This document shows, in pieces, positions 7,911 through 16,395 of a stretch of 59,743 nucleotides of DNA. A model generated the notes under the pieces. The model saw only the letters and a list, made by a program, of their open reading frames with translations. It did no database searches and had not been told where the DNA came from. Each line of letters opens with the position of its first letter. Positions within the stretch are counted from its first letter, which is position 1. Both the position numbers and the translations under genes were made by a program. Source of the stretch: Clostridium sp. CAG:492 (lineage in GTDB: Bacteria > Bacillota > Clostridia > TANB77 > CAG-508); assembly GCA_000434335.1 (NCBI GenBank), contig FR878266.1:79048-138790 (forward strand). Reading direction: 5' to 3'.

Positions 7911-8414
7911 CTACTCACTTTTCTTCAACCAATCCATCAAAACTTCAAATTCTTCATAATGATTTCTAAAAAATTCTCCTTCATCATTCATTTTCTTTAT
8001 TTCATCAATTGAAAACCATCCAACTTTTTCAACTTCTTCCTCTTGTAATTTTAGTTTTTCAATATCATCAACATCCATTTTTATATAATAATCATCCCAA
8101 AAAACTCTTTCTTTTTCAGACCTTCCACCATAGTATTTTACTAATTTTTCTGGATTTAAATCCACTCCAATCTCTTCTTTTACTTCTGTTAATATTCCCT
8201 GAATACTATCTTCTCCAGATTTTGGATGTCCACCTGTAGTTGCCCATAATCCATTTTTTCTTGCACTTCTTTTTTGTAATAAAAACTCTCCTTTAGAGTT
8301 TTGTATGTAAATAAGTACCACTACTATATATGAGCCTTCAGGTACTGACTCACCTTTGTATATTGTTTTTCCTGTTAAATTTCTTTTTTTATCATATAAA
8401 TCTCTTTTTTCCAT
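7911..8414 (-). CDS. Nudix hydrolase
   Basis: The 167-residue protein contains a Nudix box, G-H-P-K-S-G-E...T-E-V-K-E-E-I-G, near residue 75, with Thr in the position usually held by Arg (R-E-U-x-E-E) but with the metal-binding glutamates kept. The N-terminus (D-x-x-R-N-L-T-G-K) and the G-L-W-A-T-T-G-G-H core resemble Nudix proteins of the isopentenyl-diphosphate isomerase-like or YfcD type. It should hydrolyse a nucleoside diphosphate-linked substrate, not defined here. It lies 23 bp downstream of the 2H phosphoesterase gene and is likely co-transcribed with it. Confidence 0.85.
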   Translation of the reverse strand: MEKRDLYDKKRNLTGKTIYKGESVPEGSYIVVVLIYIQNSKGEFLLQKRSARKNGLWATTGGHPKSGEDSIQGILTEVKEEIGVDLNPEKLVKYYGGRSEKERVFWDDYYIKMDVDDIEKLKLQEEEVEKVGWFSIDEIKKMNDEGEFFRNHYEEFEVLMDWLKKSE

Positions 8415-8437
8415 AGTCTTATCCTCTCTTTTATAAT

Positions 8438-8947
8438 TTATAAATCTACCTCAAATAACACATTTGACTCTTCGTTTTCCCCAATTTCTTCCACAGAAAC
8501 TTTGGTAACTATGGTTTTAAACTTATCATTCAGCTCAAATTCAATTTGCTCATTTTCCGTAATTCCAAGGGTTATATGAGGTATATATTCAAAACTCATT
8601 TTTTGATTTAATACTTTTTCATATATTTCATTATGCAATATCTGTATCTCTTTCACGCCAGACACGACATTTAAAAATATATAGTTAGTCTTAATATTTT
8701 CATCTTTATGTAATGACACACCTGACATCACGATTTCAAATGGTTTCACGGGTTTTAAAACTTGCATTAATCTGTTTTTTAGCTCATCATTAGACATAGA
8801 GCTTTCAAACGGAAATGCTAAAGTTATATGTGGTGGCAATATTTTATACAATTCATCATACTGTTTTCTAATATTTTCAATTTTTTCTATATTGGTGAAT
8901 TGAGGAAATATTAAAATATCCCTTTTTCCTTTGTTTATATACTTCAT
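8438..8947 (-). CDS. 2H phosphoesterase (2'-5' RNA ligase-like)
   Basis: The 169-residue protein has the two His-x-Thr motifs of the 2H superfamily: P-P-H-I-T-L-A-F (about residue 39) and Y-I-P-H-I-T-L-G-I (about residue 127). Members cleave or join 2'-5' or 2',3'-cyclic phosphodiesters in RNA or nucleotides. The start ATG has a GGAGGG site. It probably leads a two-gene unit with the Nudix gene, a pairing that suits nucleotide or RNA-end processing, but this is inferred from context. Confidence 0.85.
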   Translation of the reverse strand: MKYINKGKRDILIFPQFTNIEKIENIRKQYDELYKILPPHITLAFPFESSMSNDELKNRLMQVLKPVKPFEIVMSGVSLHKDENIKTNYIFLNVVSGVKEIQILHNEIYEKVLNQKMSFEYIPHITLGITENEQIEFELNDKFKTIVTKVSVEEIGENEESNVLFEVDL

Positions 8948-9133
8948 ATTTTCCCTCCTTTCTTTGATGATTGTATTATATCATAAACTTTTACAATTTA
9001 CAGGCAAATTAAAAACTAAAATGAATTTTACCACATCATAAAAATAACTTTCTTCCTATTCTTATAAACTTCAATTTTTTCTCAAAATTAAATATATAAT
9101 AGAACAAATATATTTAGGAAAGGATTAAACTCT

Positions 9134-9658
9134 ATGTATAATCATATTCCAATTTTAGGTGGCTCTGGCAGTGGAAAAAGTATTTTATGTAATATTTTAT
9201 ATTCTATTTTAAATATTCCAGCAATTCACTTGGATTCATTCAACTATCTTCCAAATTGGACTAAAGTTGATACAGAAAAACGAGACTCAATTATATAAAA
9301 AAAATTAGATTCACCTCAATGGATCATTGAGGGAAATTATAATAACACTTTAAGAACACATTTAGAAAAATCCGACTTAATAATTTGGCTCGATTACTCA
9401 ACTATTGCTTTATTAAAAGGCGTTTTAAAAAGATATATCCATTTACGACATAAAGAGCGCCCTGAAATTCCCGGATGTACAGAAAAATTAAGTTTAAATT
9501 TTTTAAAATTTGTTGCGGGTTATAAAAAATTTAAAAGACCAATTATTAAGGAAAATTTACAGAAAATTGATAATGCAAAGATTTTGATTTTCAAAAAACA
9601 AAAAGATTTAAATTCTTGGTTAAAAAGTTTTAGTGTAAATGACAATATTTTAGATTAA
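9134..9658 (+). pseudogene. P-loop kinase (topology-modulation/FlaR-like), broken by one in-frame stop
   Basis: From ATG 9134 (AGGAAAGG upstream) a 174-residue frame runs to TAA 9658 with a single internal TAA at 9296-9298. It has Walker A I-L-G-G-S-G-S-G-K-S near residue 10, then H-L-D-S-F-N-Y-L-P-N-W, and after the stop W-I-I-E-G-N-Y and a Walker-B-like L-I-I-W-L-D-Y-S, with R-Y-I-H-L-R-H-K-E-R-P-E in the lid. This is the order seen in adenylate-kinase-related topology modulation proteins. Apart from the nonsense codon the frame is clean, so the loss is recent or the base call is wrong. It is one of the few plus-strand genes in this region. Confidence 0.8.
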
Positions 9659-9746
9659 TTTATATAGTAAAATTTTAAATTATGTAACAGTACAAAGTTT
9701 AAGTAATCCTAATTTTTGCTCTGCCCAAGGTTTAAATAAAATAATA

Positions 9747-9777
9747 AAGAATCTGATAAACTTTTATTCAGATTCTT
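9747..9777. terminator. Bidirectional hairpin between converging pseudogenes
   Basis: A perfect 10-bp stem (AAGAATCTGA / TCAGATTCTT) lies between the kinase pseudogene on the plus strand and the ABC-F pseudogene on the minus strand, with T-rich tracts on both sides. Confidence 0.65.
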
Positions 9778-9811
9778 CAAATTTTCTTTTTATTTAGCAT
9801 AATAATATTAA

Positions 9812-10283
9812 CTAGGACAGTTCTATTTTCCTTAAATATTCATCATAATTTCCAACATAAGAAAAAAATCTTTTTTCTTTTACTTCCACAATTCTTTCCG
9901 CCAAATTATTTATAAAATATCTGTCATGCGAAACCATTAATATAGTTCCTTTGTATTCATTTAAAAATTTTTCTAACCATTCTAATTTTTCCATATCTAG
10001 GTGATTTGTTGGCTCATCTAACAAAAGTATATACATTTGGATTTGTTTCTTCATATTCATAAATTTGTTTCAGCATACCTATTGTAGCATTTTTCCTAAT
10101 ATTTATTGTTCCAGCACTTATATTTTCTTGTTTCATTATAATTTTTAAAACTGTGCTTTTTCCTGCTCCATTGCAACCTATTATTGCTACTCTTTCACCT
10201 GTTTTTAGTGTTAAATTCATTCCATTTAACACATTTTTTAATCCGTAATTTTTTATTATATTATTTAATTCTATTTCTATCAT
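9812..10283 (-). pseudogene. ABC-F ribosome-protection type ATPase, internally deleted and frameshifted
   Basis: The first 80 codons from ATG 10283 encode an intact ABC-F start with Walker A I-G-C-N-G-A-G-K-S-T. In another frame from about 10050 the DNA continues as Walker B L-L-L-D-E-P-T-N-H-L-D-M-E-K-L-E-W-L, then M-V-S-H-D-R-Y-F-I and V-G-N-Y-D-E-Y-L. Intact ABC-F proteins have two full ATPase domains of about 500 residues in total; here one deletion joins the first Walker A region to a Walker B block and removes the signature motif. The D-E-P-T-N-H-L-D and S-H-D-R-x-F motifs are ABC-F hallmarks. Its promoter, leader peptide and attenuator upstream are intact, which points to an antibiotic-inducible resistance gene. 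Confidence 0.85.
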
Positions 10284-10285
10284 AA

Positions 10286-10388
10286 TTATATCTCCTTATA
10301 TGTGTATTTTTATAACGAGATATAATGCCATATATCAACTATTACAACGACTATATTTAATATATAGCTTTATCTCGTTGTAATAGTT
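10286..10388 (-). promoter_or_regulatory. Four-segment translational attenuator upstream of the ABC-F gene
   Basis: Segment 1 (10375-10388), inside the end of the leader ORF, pairs perfectly over 14 bp with segment 2 (10338-10351). Segment 3 (10317-10325) pairs over 9 bp with segment 4 (10286-10294), which contains the GGAG of the ABC-F ribosome site. Alternatives exist: 10331-10336 pairs with 10319-10324, and 10371-10379 pairs with 10314-10322. This is the layout of erm-type attenuators, in which a ribosome stalled on the leader frees segment 2 to capture segment 3 and expose the ribosome site. Folding is by eye. Confidence 0.75.
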
Positions 10389-10444
10389 ACACAGCCGAAG
10401 CCCCTATATTTTATTTTACTCCTTAGCTCTTTTTCTCTATTCAT
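10370..10444 (-). CDS. Leader peptide of the ABC-F attenuator, 24 residues
   Basis: ATG 10444 follows AAAGGAGAG and opens a 24-codon frame (M-N-R-E-K-E-L-R-S at the start, C-V-T-I-T-T-R at the end, stop TAA). Its last codons overlap attenuator segment 1, so a ribosome paused near the end would disrupt the first hairpin. Short basic leader peptides of this kind control erm, cfr and ABC-F resistance genes by drug-induced stalling. The peptide has no match I recognise. Confidence 0.7.
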   Translation of the reverse strand: MNREKELRSKIKYRGFGCVTITTR

Positions 10445-10477
10445 TTTTTTTGCTCTCCTTTTTAATATTATGGTTAT

Positions 10478-10506
10478 ATAATAAGCTATTTTTTCTAGTT
10501 TGTCAA
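10478..10506 (-). promoter_or_regulatory. Consensus sigma-A promoter for the leader/ABC-F unit
   Basis: The minus strand has TTGACA (10501-10506), a 17-bp spacer and TATTAT (10478-10483), located just upstream of the leader peptide. It is close to the ideal vegetative promoter. Confidence 0.8.
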
Positions 10507-10537
10507 TTCAGCTCTTTAATACCCTTACATAAATATT

Positions 10538-11398
10538 TCATTGGATATATTCTAACATAGTAGCACCAATTATTCCAGAATCATTTTTATATTTTGCTAT
10601 TCTGATATCAATACCAGGTAGATTTTCCTTTATTTTATCAAAAAAGTAATTGTCATACTCTGACATTCCACCACCTATTGAATATTTACCAATACCATAT
10701 ACACTTTCTATTTTCTTTATTCCTCCAATAAAATTTCTTATATATTCTTGCAAAAGTATCTTTGCATCAATATCATTCTTTTCTATACATCTAAAAATTT
10801 CTGTTCTTGCATACTTTTTGTTTTTTATTCTGTTATATCTTTTTGACAATCCTTCAAAACTATTTATGTATTTATCATATTTTTCTCCAACTCTTTTGTT
10901 AAGTTTGCTTATATCCCATCCGACCTCACTGATACATTTTCCATTTTTCATATATGAAATTCCCAATCCTGATCCCAATGTAAACATTACAAATTCATCC
11001 CAAGCATTTATATAATATTCACATATTCCAGCACAAGTACAATCATTTTCTGTAAAAACTTTTGTGCCATATTTTTCTAATGCTATACGCCAATTAATTT
11101 TAGTTACATTAAGAGATCTTGATCCCAAGAATATTCCTTCCTCTTTTATATTTCCTCCTGGACATGCTAATCCGATTGAAGATACTTCATTAAACTCGAA
11201 TTTACATTCTTTTTGTAGATTATCTATTAAAGATTTTATTATTTCTATGAATTTTTTAGTAGATTTTTCTATCTCTATAGTTTTATCCATTTTATTTAAT
11301 AAATATATTTTATGCTCTAATCTTTTTTCATAAATATTATACAAACCGCAAGATACATGACTAGCGCCAATATCAACACCTATATTATACTTTTTCAT
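10538..11398 (-). CDS. ROK-family sugar kinase
   Basis: The 286-residue protein starts Y-N-I-G-V-D-I-G-A-S-H (phosphate-binding loop), has G-L-A-C-P-G-G (about residue 82), a catalytic region T-E-N-D-C-T-C-A-G (about 117, the N-D pair with the catalytic Asp) and T-L-G-S-G-L-G-I-S. These are ROK fold motifs found in glucokinases and N-acyl-hexosamine kinases. The zinc-binding CxCGxxGCxE block of many ROK proteins is absent. It should phosphorylate a hexose in the cytosol. It is 19 bp downstream of the glycosidase gene, so it probably phosphorylates a monosaccharide released by that enzyme; glucose is a reasonable guess. Confidence 0.85.
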   Translation of the reverse strand: MKKYNIGVDIGASHVSCGLYNIYEKRLEHKIYLLNKMDKTIEIEKSTKKFIEIIKSLIDNLQKECKFEFNEVSSIGLACPGGNIKEEGIFLGSRSLNVTKINWRIALEKYGTKVFTENDCTCAGICEYYINAWDEFVMFTLGSGLGISYMKNGKCISEVGWDISKLNKRVGEKYDKYINSFEGLSKRYNRIKNKKYARTEIFRCIEKNDIDAKILLQEYIRNFIGGIKKIESVYGIGKYSIGGGMSEYDNYFFDKIKENLPGIDIRIAKYKNDSGIIGATMLEYIQ

Positions 11399-11417
11399 AT
11401 TTATCTCCTCCTAATCT

Positions 11418-12692
11418 TTAAACTCCTGTATCCTTTAATTTCTTTGAAATAGATTCGTTCTCTTTTTCTGTACTTTCAATTTTTTTAATTTTCAATATAT
11501 CTAATCCTGCTCTCACATATTTATTTTTCATAAAATATCTCCAAACAGTTCCATTCAAATAATTTTCAAGCATTAATAGCTCTATTCCCTTATCAATTCC
11601 TATATATTCCTCTGCAAACCAAGGTGATTTTTTTTCTAAATTGTATCCATCCTTAAACCCATATTTTCCCCATAATTTTGGAAAATTATTGTAATAATAT
11701 TCCATTGCTTTTATACTTTCATTTGGTGTAAAAATAATTGAACCTATTGCACCACAAGGAGATACAGTACCATCATTCATTTTATTTAAATTAGCATCAC
11801 TTGGTTTAGCTCCAAATTCACAATATCCTCTTGGAGATAAACATGAAGTTAATCCCCATGAATTTTCGTTATATGTTTTAAAATTATTCATATTATTTAT
11901 GCAATATTGTCTATTTGCTTTAGTCGCTTTTATAGAATTTTCAAACCAATCAGTTTGATTTTCATCTTTTAAATTTCTAAAATCTATCCAAGCGTGTGAA
12001 AACTGATATGGAAATAATGTCCCACAATATGTATATATCATATCTTTAATATCGCAATAATCAGCTTTTTTCCTTTGGAATGTATAATACATACTTTTGT
12101 CTATAGGAAATGTTGGAGAGCTTACTCCCAAAACATATAACATTAATTGCTCTGCATACATATCCCAATGTCCCCAAAATCCAATTTCAGGTTTATACCC
12201 CATATAAAAATAATTATTTTTTTCGTTTCTATACCACTGCCAATTTATTTTTTTATACAAAATTTCAGCCTTTTTCTTCACATCTTTTCCAAAATATTCA
12301 CCAGCAGTCAAAGCTCCACATATGAATATAGCTGTATCTATTATAGATACTTCACAGTCCCATTCTCTTTTACCATTTTCCATATTTACAAAATGATAAA
12401 AAAAGCCGTTTATTCCTTCAACATTATTAATAAATGTATCTAAAGTCCCAACTGCTTTATTATATGCACTTTTATATGAAATCCATTTGTGTTTTACTCC
12501 TATGACCAATGCTGCTAATCCGTAACCAACAGATGCTATACTTGAAATATTATCTGCCAATATTGTTTTATCTCTAATAAGACCATATCCCTCACTTTTC
12601 GTGTCATCATTTACTTCATTAATAAAGAATTTATAACAAGCTTTTAGTTCCTTTCTTACAATTTTTTTACCATAACATTTCAATATCCTCAT
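11418..12692 (-). CDS. Glucoamylase-like glycoside hydrolase (PF10091, GH144-type)
   Basis: The 424-residue protein has the (alpha/alpha) barrel features of the PF10091 family: I-R-D-K-T-I-L-A-D-N-I-S-S near the start, F-Y-H-F-V-N-M-E-N-G (about 98), D-C-E-V-S-I-I-D-T-A (about 110), G-F-W-G-H-W-D-M-Y-A-E, and N-S-W-G-L-T-S-C and D-G-T-V-S-P-C-G-A in the second half. Family members include endo-beta-1,2-glucanases and sophorose-releasing enzymes (GH144/GH162). No signal peptide is visible, which favours a cytosolic role on imported oligosaccharides. The C-terminus is extended by a basic, low-complexity tail. With the ROK kinase it forms a two-gene sugar-use unit. Confidence 0.75.
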   Translation of the reverse strand: MRILKCYGKKIVRKELKACYKFFINEVNDDTKSEGYGLIRDKTILADNISSIASVGYGLAALVIGVKHKWISYKSAYNKAVGTLDTFINNVEGINGFFYHFVNMENGKREWDCEVSIIDTAIFICGALTAGEYFGKDVKKKAEILYKKINWQWYRNEKNNYFYMGYKPEIGFWGHWDMYAEQLMLYVLGVSSPTFPIDKSMYYTFQRKKADYCDIKDMIYTYCGTLFPYQFSHAWIDFRNLKDENQTDWFENSIKATKANRQYCINNMNNFKTYNENSWGLTSCLSPRGYCEFGAKPSDANLNKMNDGTVSPCGAIGSIIFTPNESIKAMEYYYNNFPKLWGKYGFKDGYNLEKKSPWFAEEYIGIDKGIELLMLENYLNGTVWRYFMKNKYVRAGLDILKIKKIESTEKENESISKKLKDTGV

Positions 12693-12953
12693 TTACACCA
12701 CGATCCCTTTATTTAATTATATTTTCATTTTTTATAATAATCAATGGAAATAACTGGAAACCACTTTTACCTTTTAAGTTATTGATTTTCTTAAATTTTG
12801 CTTGTATAATTTTAGAAAAAGCGTGAAAAGGAACTTTATATAATACAAATCTCTAAAAGGCTTAAAATTGAATTCTGGAAATAGATCAAAAATTAATTTA
12901 AACAAATTTGACTAATTCCATTAATTTCAAATATGTCACAATTTCCCAAAAAT

Positions 12954-12980
12954 GGGAAAAGAGAACCGTCCCCTTTTCCC
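12954..12980. repeat. REP-like 27-bp palindromic element, copy 1
   Basis: A 27-base unit has inverted ends GGGAAAA / TTTTCCC around the core GGGGACGGTTCTC (minus orientation). Copies 2 and 3 are at 16298 and 16965. It sits in the 308-base gap 12693-13000, immediately before the ribosome site of the FliB-like gene. The rest of that gap is AT-rich, with no gene seen. Confidence 0.6.
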
Positions 12981-13000
12981 AGGAAGAAGGTTATATTATT

Positions 13001-14062
13001 ATGAAATTACGAACACCTACATATTTTAATGAATTTCATTGCATTGCAGACAAATGTAAAGATTGTTGTTGCATTGGTTGGGAAATTGATATAGATAAAA
13101 AATCTGCTGATTTTTATAAAAATGTATCTGGTGAATTTGGAGAAAAATTGAGAAAAAGTATTGATTTTGGTTCACCTAGCCATTTTGCTTTAAATGATAA
13201 AAATCGATGTCCTCTTTTAAATAACAAAAATCTTTGTGAAGTTTATATACAATTAGGTGAAGACAAAATGTGTGATATATGTACAGAACACCCACGATAT
13301 TATGAGTGGTTTAATAATTTAAAAGAAGGTGGAATTGGATTGTGTTGTGAAGAAGCTGGACGAATAATTTTGTCACAAAAACAACCTTTTACAACAACAG
13401 AAAAAGAAATTCCTTTTGAAGATGCAGATACTTATGATATGGAATTATTTAACTATCTTTTAAACTGCAGAGCAAAAATAATCTCACACATTGAAAATAC
13501 TGAAAAAAATTTCAACCTAAAGATTCGCAATATATTATGGTATGCTTATACAATTCAATTAGATATTGATAATGATATGCTAGATGATGAAGAAATTTTT
13601 GATATAATAGATTACGAAAAAACAGATATAACACCAATTCTAAATTTTTACACAACGCTAGATCCACTTAATCCAGATTGGATACCTTATTTAAAACATA
13701 GTATTTTAATATATAATAATTCACAAAACTCTCTACATGATTTTGAAAAACAAAATCCACAACTTAATAATTACTTACAAAATATAGCAATATACTTTAT
13801 TTGGAGATATTTTTTAAAAGCTACATTTGATAAAGATGTACTTTCAAAAGTAGAATTTATGGCAATAAGTATAGCTCTAATAAAAATTTTATTCTTTTGC
13901 CAATGGTTAGAGAGCAAAACATTAACACTTGAAGACTGCACAGAAATAGTAAAAAACTTTTCAAAAGAAATAGAATATAGTGAAGATAATTTACAAAAGA
14001 TTGAAGATATCTTCTATGATTCAACAGATTTTTCTATAAATAATATAATTGGAATATTTTAA
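13001..14062 (+). CDS. fliB: FliB-family lysine-N-methylase
   Basis: The 353-residue protein begins M-K-L-R-T-P-T-Y-F-N-E-F and has a cysteine-rich N-terminal cluster: D-K-C-K-D-C-C-C-I-G-W, R-C-P-L-L, C-E-V-Y, K-M-C-D-I-C and G-L-C-C-E-E-A. This set is typical of flagellin lysine-N-methylase FliB and its YkgJ-like cysteine cluster. FliB methylates lysines on surface-exposed flagellin; in organisms without flagella the target is unknown. An upstream in-frame ATG at 12908 is rejected because the 31-residue extension spans a repeat, while AGGAAGAAGG lies just before ATG 13001. The gene is alone on the plus strand and ends before a strong bidirectional terminator. Confidence 0.85.
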   Translation: MKLRTPTYFNEFHCIADKCKDCCCIGWEIDIDKKSADFYKNVSGEFGEKLRKSIDFGSPSHFALNDKNRCPLLNNKNLCEVYIQLGEDKMCDICTEHPRYYEWFNNLKEGGIGLCCEEAGRIILSQKQPFTTTEKEIPFEDADTYDMELFNYLLNCRAKIISHIENTEKNFNLKIRNILWYAYTIQLDIDNDMLDDEEIFDIIDYEKTDITPILNFYTTLDPLNPDWIPYLKHSILIYNNSQNSLHDFEKQNPQLNNYLQNIAIYFIWRYFLKATFDKDVLSKVEFMAISIALIKILFFCQWLESKTLTLEDCTEIVKNFSKEIEYSEDNLQKIEDIFYDSTDFSINNIIGIF

Positions 14063-14166
14063 AAATATAATGATATAAAAATTTTAGTACTAATATAAAA
14101 TATAGAAAATGACTTTCAAAATATTCCACAATTTACGTATATTTTTTAATTAATAATACTAAATAT

Positions 14167-14208
14167 AAAAAGATATTCGAGTTATTCTTTCAACTCGAAT
14201 ATCTTTTT
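14167..14208. terminator. Bidirectional terminator, 17-bp perfect stem
   Basis: AAAAAGATATTCGAGTT and its exact complement flank an 8-base loop, between the converging FliB-like and HD-domain genes. Both sides end in T runs. Confidence 0.9.
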
Positions 14209-14230
14209 AATAATTTATTATTGTCTATTT

Positions 14231-15001
14231 TCAAGACTCTTTACATTTTTCAAAAATATAATCACTCACAAACTTCTCAATAATTCTTAGCCTTTTCTCT
14301 GACACATCATCCTTCAAATGATATCTTTTTAAAGTATCTATAACATAATTTTTCTCGTTAATAATTTGAAAAGTTTCTTTAAAATTAATATCAAAAACCA
14401 TAGCCATAACTGAAATTACATTATCTATGTAATCAATTCTTCTGCCTTTTTTTCTTTTGACTAATTTCTTATTCATCACTTCATCAAATACTTCGTCTGC
14501 AACTGTAGATGAATTAACTTCTTCTTCATCACCTTTGAAAAAAATATTAGCAGACTCATATAAAATATCGGTTTTATCAGCATCTCTTATAATTTTTGCA
14601 AATAGAAGTTCTTCACTATTTAATCCTTCTTCGATTGCAAATTTATTATGATTTTTTATTGCTTTAAAAATTAAATCATCATATTTATCAGTTTTAACAT
14701 AGTTTCTAATATTATTTTTCAAAATTTCTACACCATAATCACCATGGTCAAAACTTTCTAAATCCCTATATGTTTGATGAATTTTATATTGATCAAATCT
14801 ACCAATATCGTGAAGCAAACCAATTATTGAAGCAATTTCAATTTGTTCTTGTGTTAAATTCAATCTTGTAGCAATATCTTTTGAAACTTTCATAACTCTA
14901 ATTGAGTGATATATTTTTCTATCTATATTTTTATCTTTTGTATCAAATTGTTTTATATAAATTTTAAATTTACTTATAGCATTATCTAAATCTATATACA
15001 T
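14231..15001 (-). CDS. HD-domain phosphohydrolase
   Basis: The 256-residue protein has the HD metal set: Y-H-S-I-R-V-M-K-V-S (first His, about residue 31), I-G-L-L-H-D-I-G-R-F-D (His-Asp pair, about 64), F-D-H-G-D-Y-G-V (His) and the final Asp in I-R-D-A-D-K-T-D. HD proteins hydrolyse phosphate esters of nucleotides; no signalling domain is attached, so the substrate is unknown. It lies 15 bp downstream of the malic enzyme gene and may be co-transcribed with it. Confidence 0.85.
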   Translation of the reverse strand: MYIDLDNAISKFKIYIKQFDTKDKNIDRKIYHSIRVMKVSKDIATRLNLTQEQIEIASIIGLLHDIGRFDQYKIHQTYRDLESFDHGDYGVEILKNNIRNYVKTDKYDDLIFKAIKNHNKFAIEEGLNSEELLFAKIIRDADKTDILYESANIFFKGDEEEVNSSTVADEVFDEVMNKKLVKRKKGRRIDYIDNVISVMAMVFDINFKETFQIINEKNYVIDTLKRYHLKDDVSEKRLRIIEKFVSDYIFEKCKES

Positions 15002-15016
15002 ATATTTTTCTCCAAA

Positions 15017-16189
15017 TTAAATTCTATTAACACCATCTTTTATTGCAGCTTCTGAAACAGCTTTTGCTACAGCATTTTTAACTCTTGGATCAAAAGCTTG
15101 TGGTAAAATATATTCTTCATTTAGATCATCATCACTAACAAGACCAGCAATTGCATATGCAGCAGCAATCTTCATATTTTCTGTTATTTGACTAGCTCTA
15201 ACATCTAATGCACCTCTAAAAATTCCAGGGAATGCAATAACATTATTAATTTGATTTGGAAAATCTGAACGACCTGTTCCCATTATTTTAACCCCTGCTT
15301 TTTTTGCTTCATCTGGCATAATTTCTGGAGTTGGATTAGCCATAGCAAATACAACTGGATCATCGTTCATTGTTTTAATCATTTCTGCAGTTAATACTCC
15401 AGGAGCAGAAACTCCAATAAATATATCTGCACCAACTAAAGCATCTTTTAATGTTCCTTTTGTAAAACTTCTATTTGTAACTTTTGCAATAGATTCCTTA
15501 ATTGGATTTAAGTTTTCTCTTCCCTCATATATTGCACCAGTTCTATCACATAAAATAACATCTTTTAAACCTAAAGTCATTAATAATTTAGCAATAGCAA
15601 TACCTGCTGCACCAGCTCCATTTATAACAGCTCTACAATTTTCTATAGATTTATTCAAAATCTTCATTGAATTTATAATTGCAGCACTTGTAACAATTGC
15701 AGTTCCATGTTGATCATCGTGAAAAACTGGAATATCGCATTTTTCCTTAAGTTTTTCTTCAATTTCAAAACAACGAGGTGCAGAAATATCTTCAAGGTTG
15801 ATTCCACCAAAAGATCCACTTATGTTATAAACTGTTTGAACAAATTCGTCTACATCCTTTGTCCTAACACAAATAGGAAATGCATCTACATCACCAAATT
15901 CTTTAAATAAAACGCTCTTTCCTTCCATAACTGGCATACCTGCCTCTGGACCAATATCTCCTAATCCTAATACAGCTGTTCCATCAGTTATAACAGCAAC
16001 CATATTCCAACGACGAGTTAATTCCCAACTTTTTTTATAATCCTTTTGAATTTCAAGACAAGGTTCAGCAACTCCAGGTGTATATGCTAATGATAAAGCC
16101 TCTTTACTATCAACTTTAGCTCTTGCAGAAATCTCAAGTTTTCCTTTCCATTCATAGTGTTTTTTCAATGATTCTTCTCTATAATTCAT
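15017..16189 (-). CDS. NAD-dependent malic enzyme (oxaloacetate-decarboxylating)
   Basis: The 390-residue protein shows the short bacterial malic enzyme layout. The N-terminus is Y-R-E-E-S-L-K-K-H-Y-E-W-K-G-K-L, followed by A-Y-T-P-G-V-A-E-P-C (about 31), a catalytic region F-H-D-D-Q-H-G-T-A, the NAD site N-G-A-G-A-A-G-I-A, and F-A-M-A-N-P-T-P-E. It converts malate to pyruvate and CO2 in the cytosol with reduction of NAD(P). Length is normal. The start ATG has an AGGAGGA site. No promoter stands out in the 110 bp upstream, which hold a REP-like repeat. Confidence 0.95.
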   Translation of the reverse strand: MNYREESLKKHYEWKGKLEISARAKVDSKEALSLAYTPGVAEPCLEIQKDYKKSWELTRRWNMVAVITDGTAVLGLGDIGPEAGMPVMEGKSVLFKEFGDVDAFPICVRTKDVDEFVQTVYNISGSFGGINLEDISAPRCFEIEEKLKEKCDIPVFHDDQHGTAIVTSAAIINSMKILNKSIENCRAVINGAGAAGIAIAKLLMTLGLKDVILCDRTGAIYEGRENLNPIKESIAKVTNRSFTKGTLKDALVGADIFIGVSAPGVLTAEMIKTMNDDPVVFAMANPTPEIMPDEAKKAGVKIMGTGRSDFPNQINNVIAFPGIFRGALDVRASQITENMKIAAAYAIAGLVSDDDLNEEYILPQAFDPRVKNAVAKAVSEAAIKDGVNRI

Positions 16190-16297
16190 GTTGTCCTCCT
16201 TAATTTTTATTTAATACAATATTATTATACTCGTCTCAAATTTTATCGTCAATTTATTTTATGAAATCTGTAAAAAACTGACCACTTGTTTAAAATG

Positions 16298-16324
16298 TGT
16301 CAATGGGGACAGTTCTTTTTGACA
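16298..16324. repeat. REP-like 27-bp palindromic element, copy 2
   Basis: TGTCAA / TTGACA inverted ends enclose the core GGGGACAGTTCT, in the same 27-base frame as copy 1. Flanks on both sides match copy 3 (TGACCA upstream, ACC-TTTG downstream), so the repeated unit is longer than 27 bases. Confidence 0.6.
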
Positions 16325-16365
16325 ACACCTTTGTCCATACACACCTTTTTAAATTTTTCCTTAAA

Positions 16366-16395
16366 AAAAAATGGAACCTTTCGGTTCCATTTTTT
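16366..16395 (-). terminator. Terminator of the Hsp20 gene
   Basis: A 13-bp stem (AAAAAATGGAACC and complement) with a 4-base loop overlaps the stop codon and ends in a run of T on the minus strand. Confidence 0.9.

Noticed and set aside
12908..13000. N-terminal extension of the FliB-like gene
   Set aside because: The extension covers a REP-like repeat and the true ribosome site is just before ATG 13001; related proteins start M-K-L-R-T-P.
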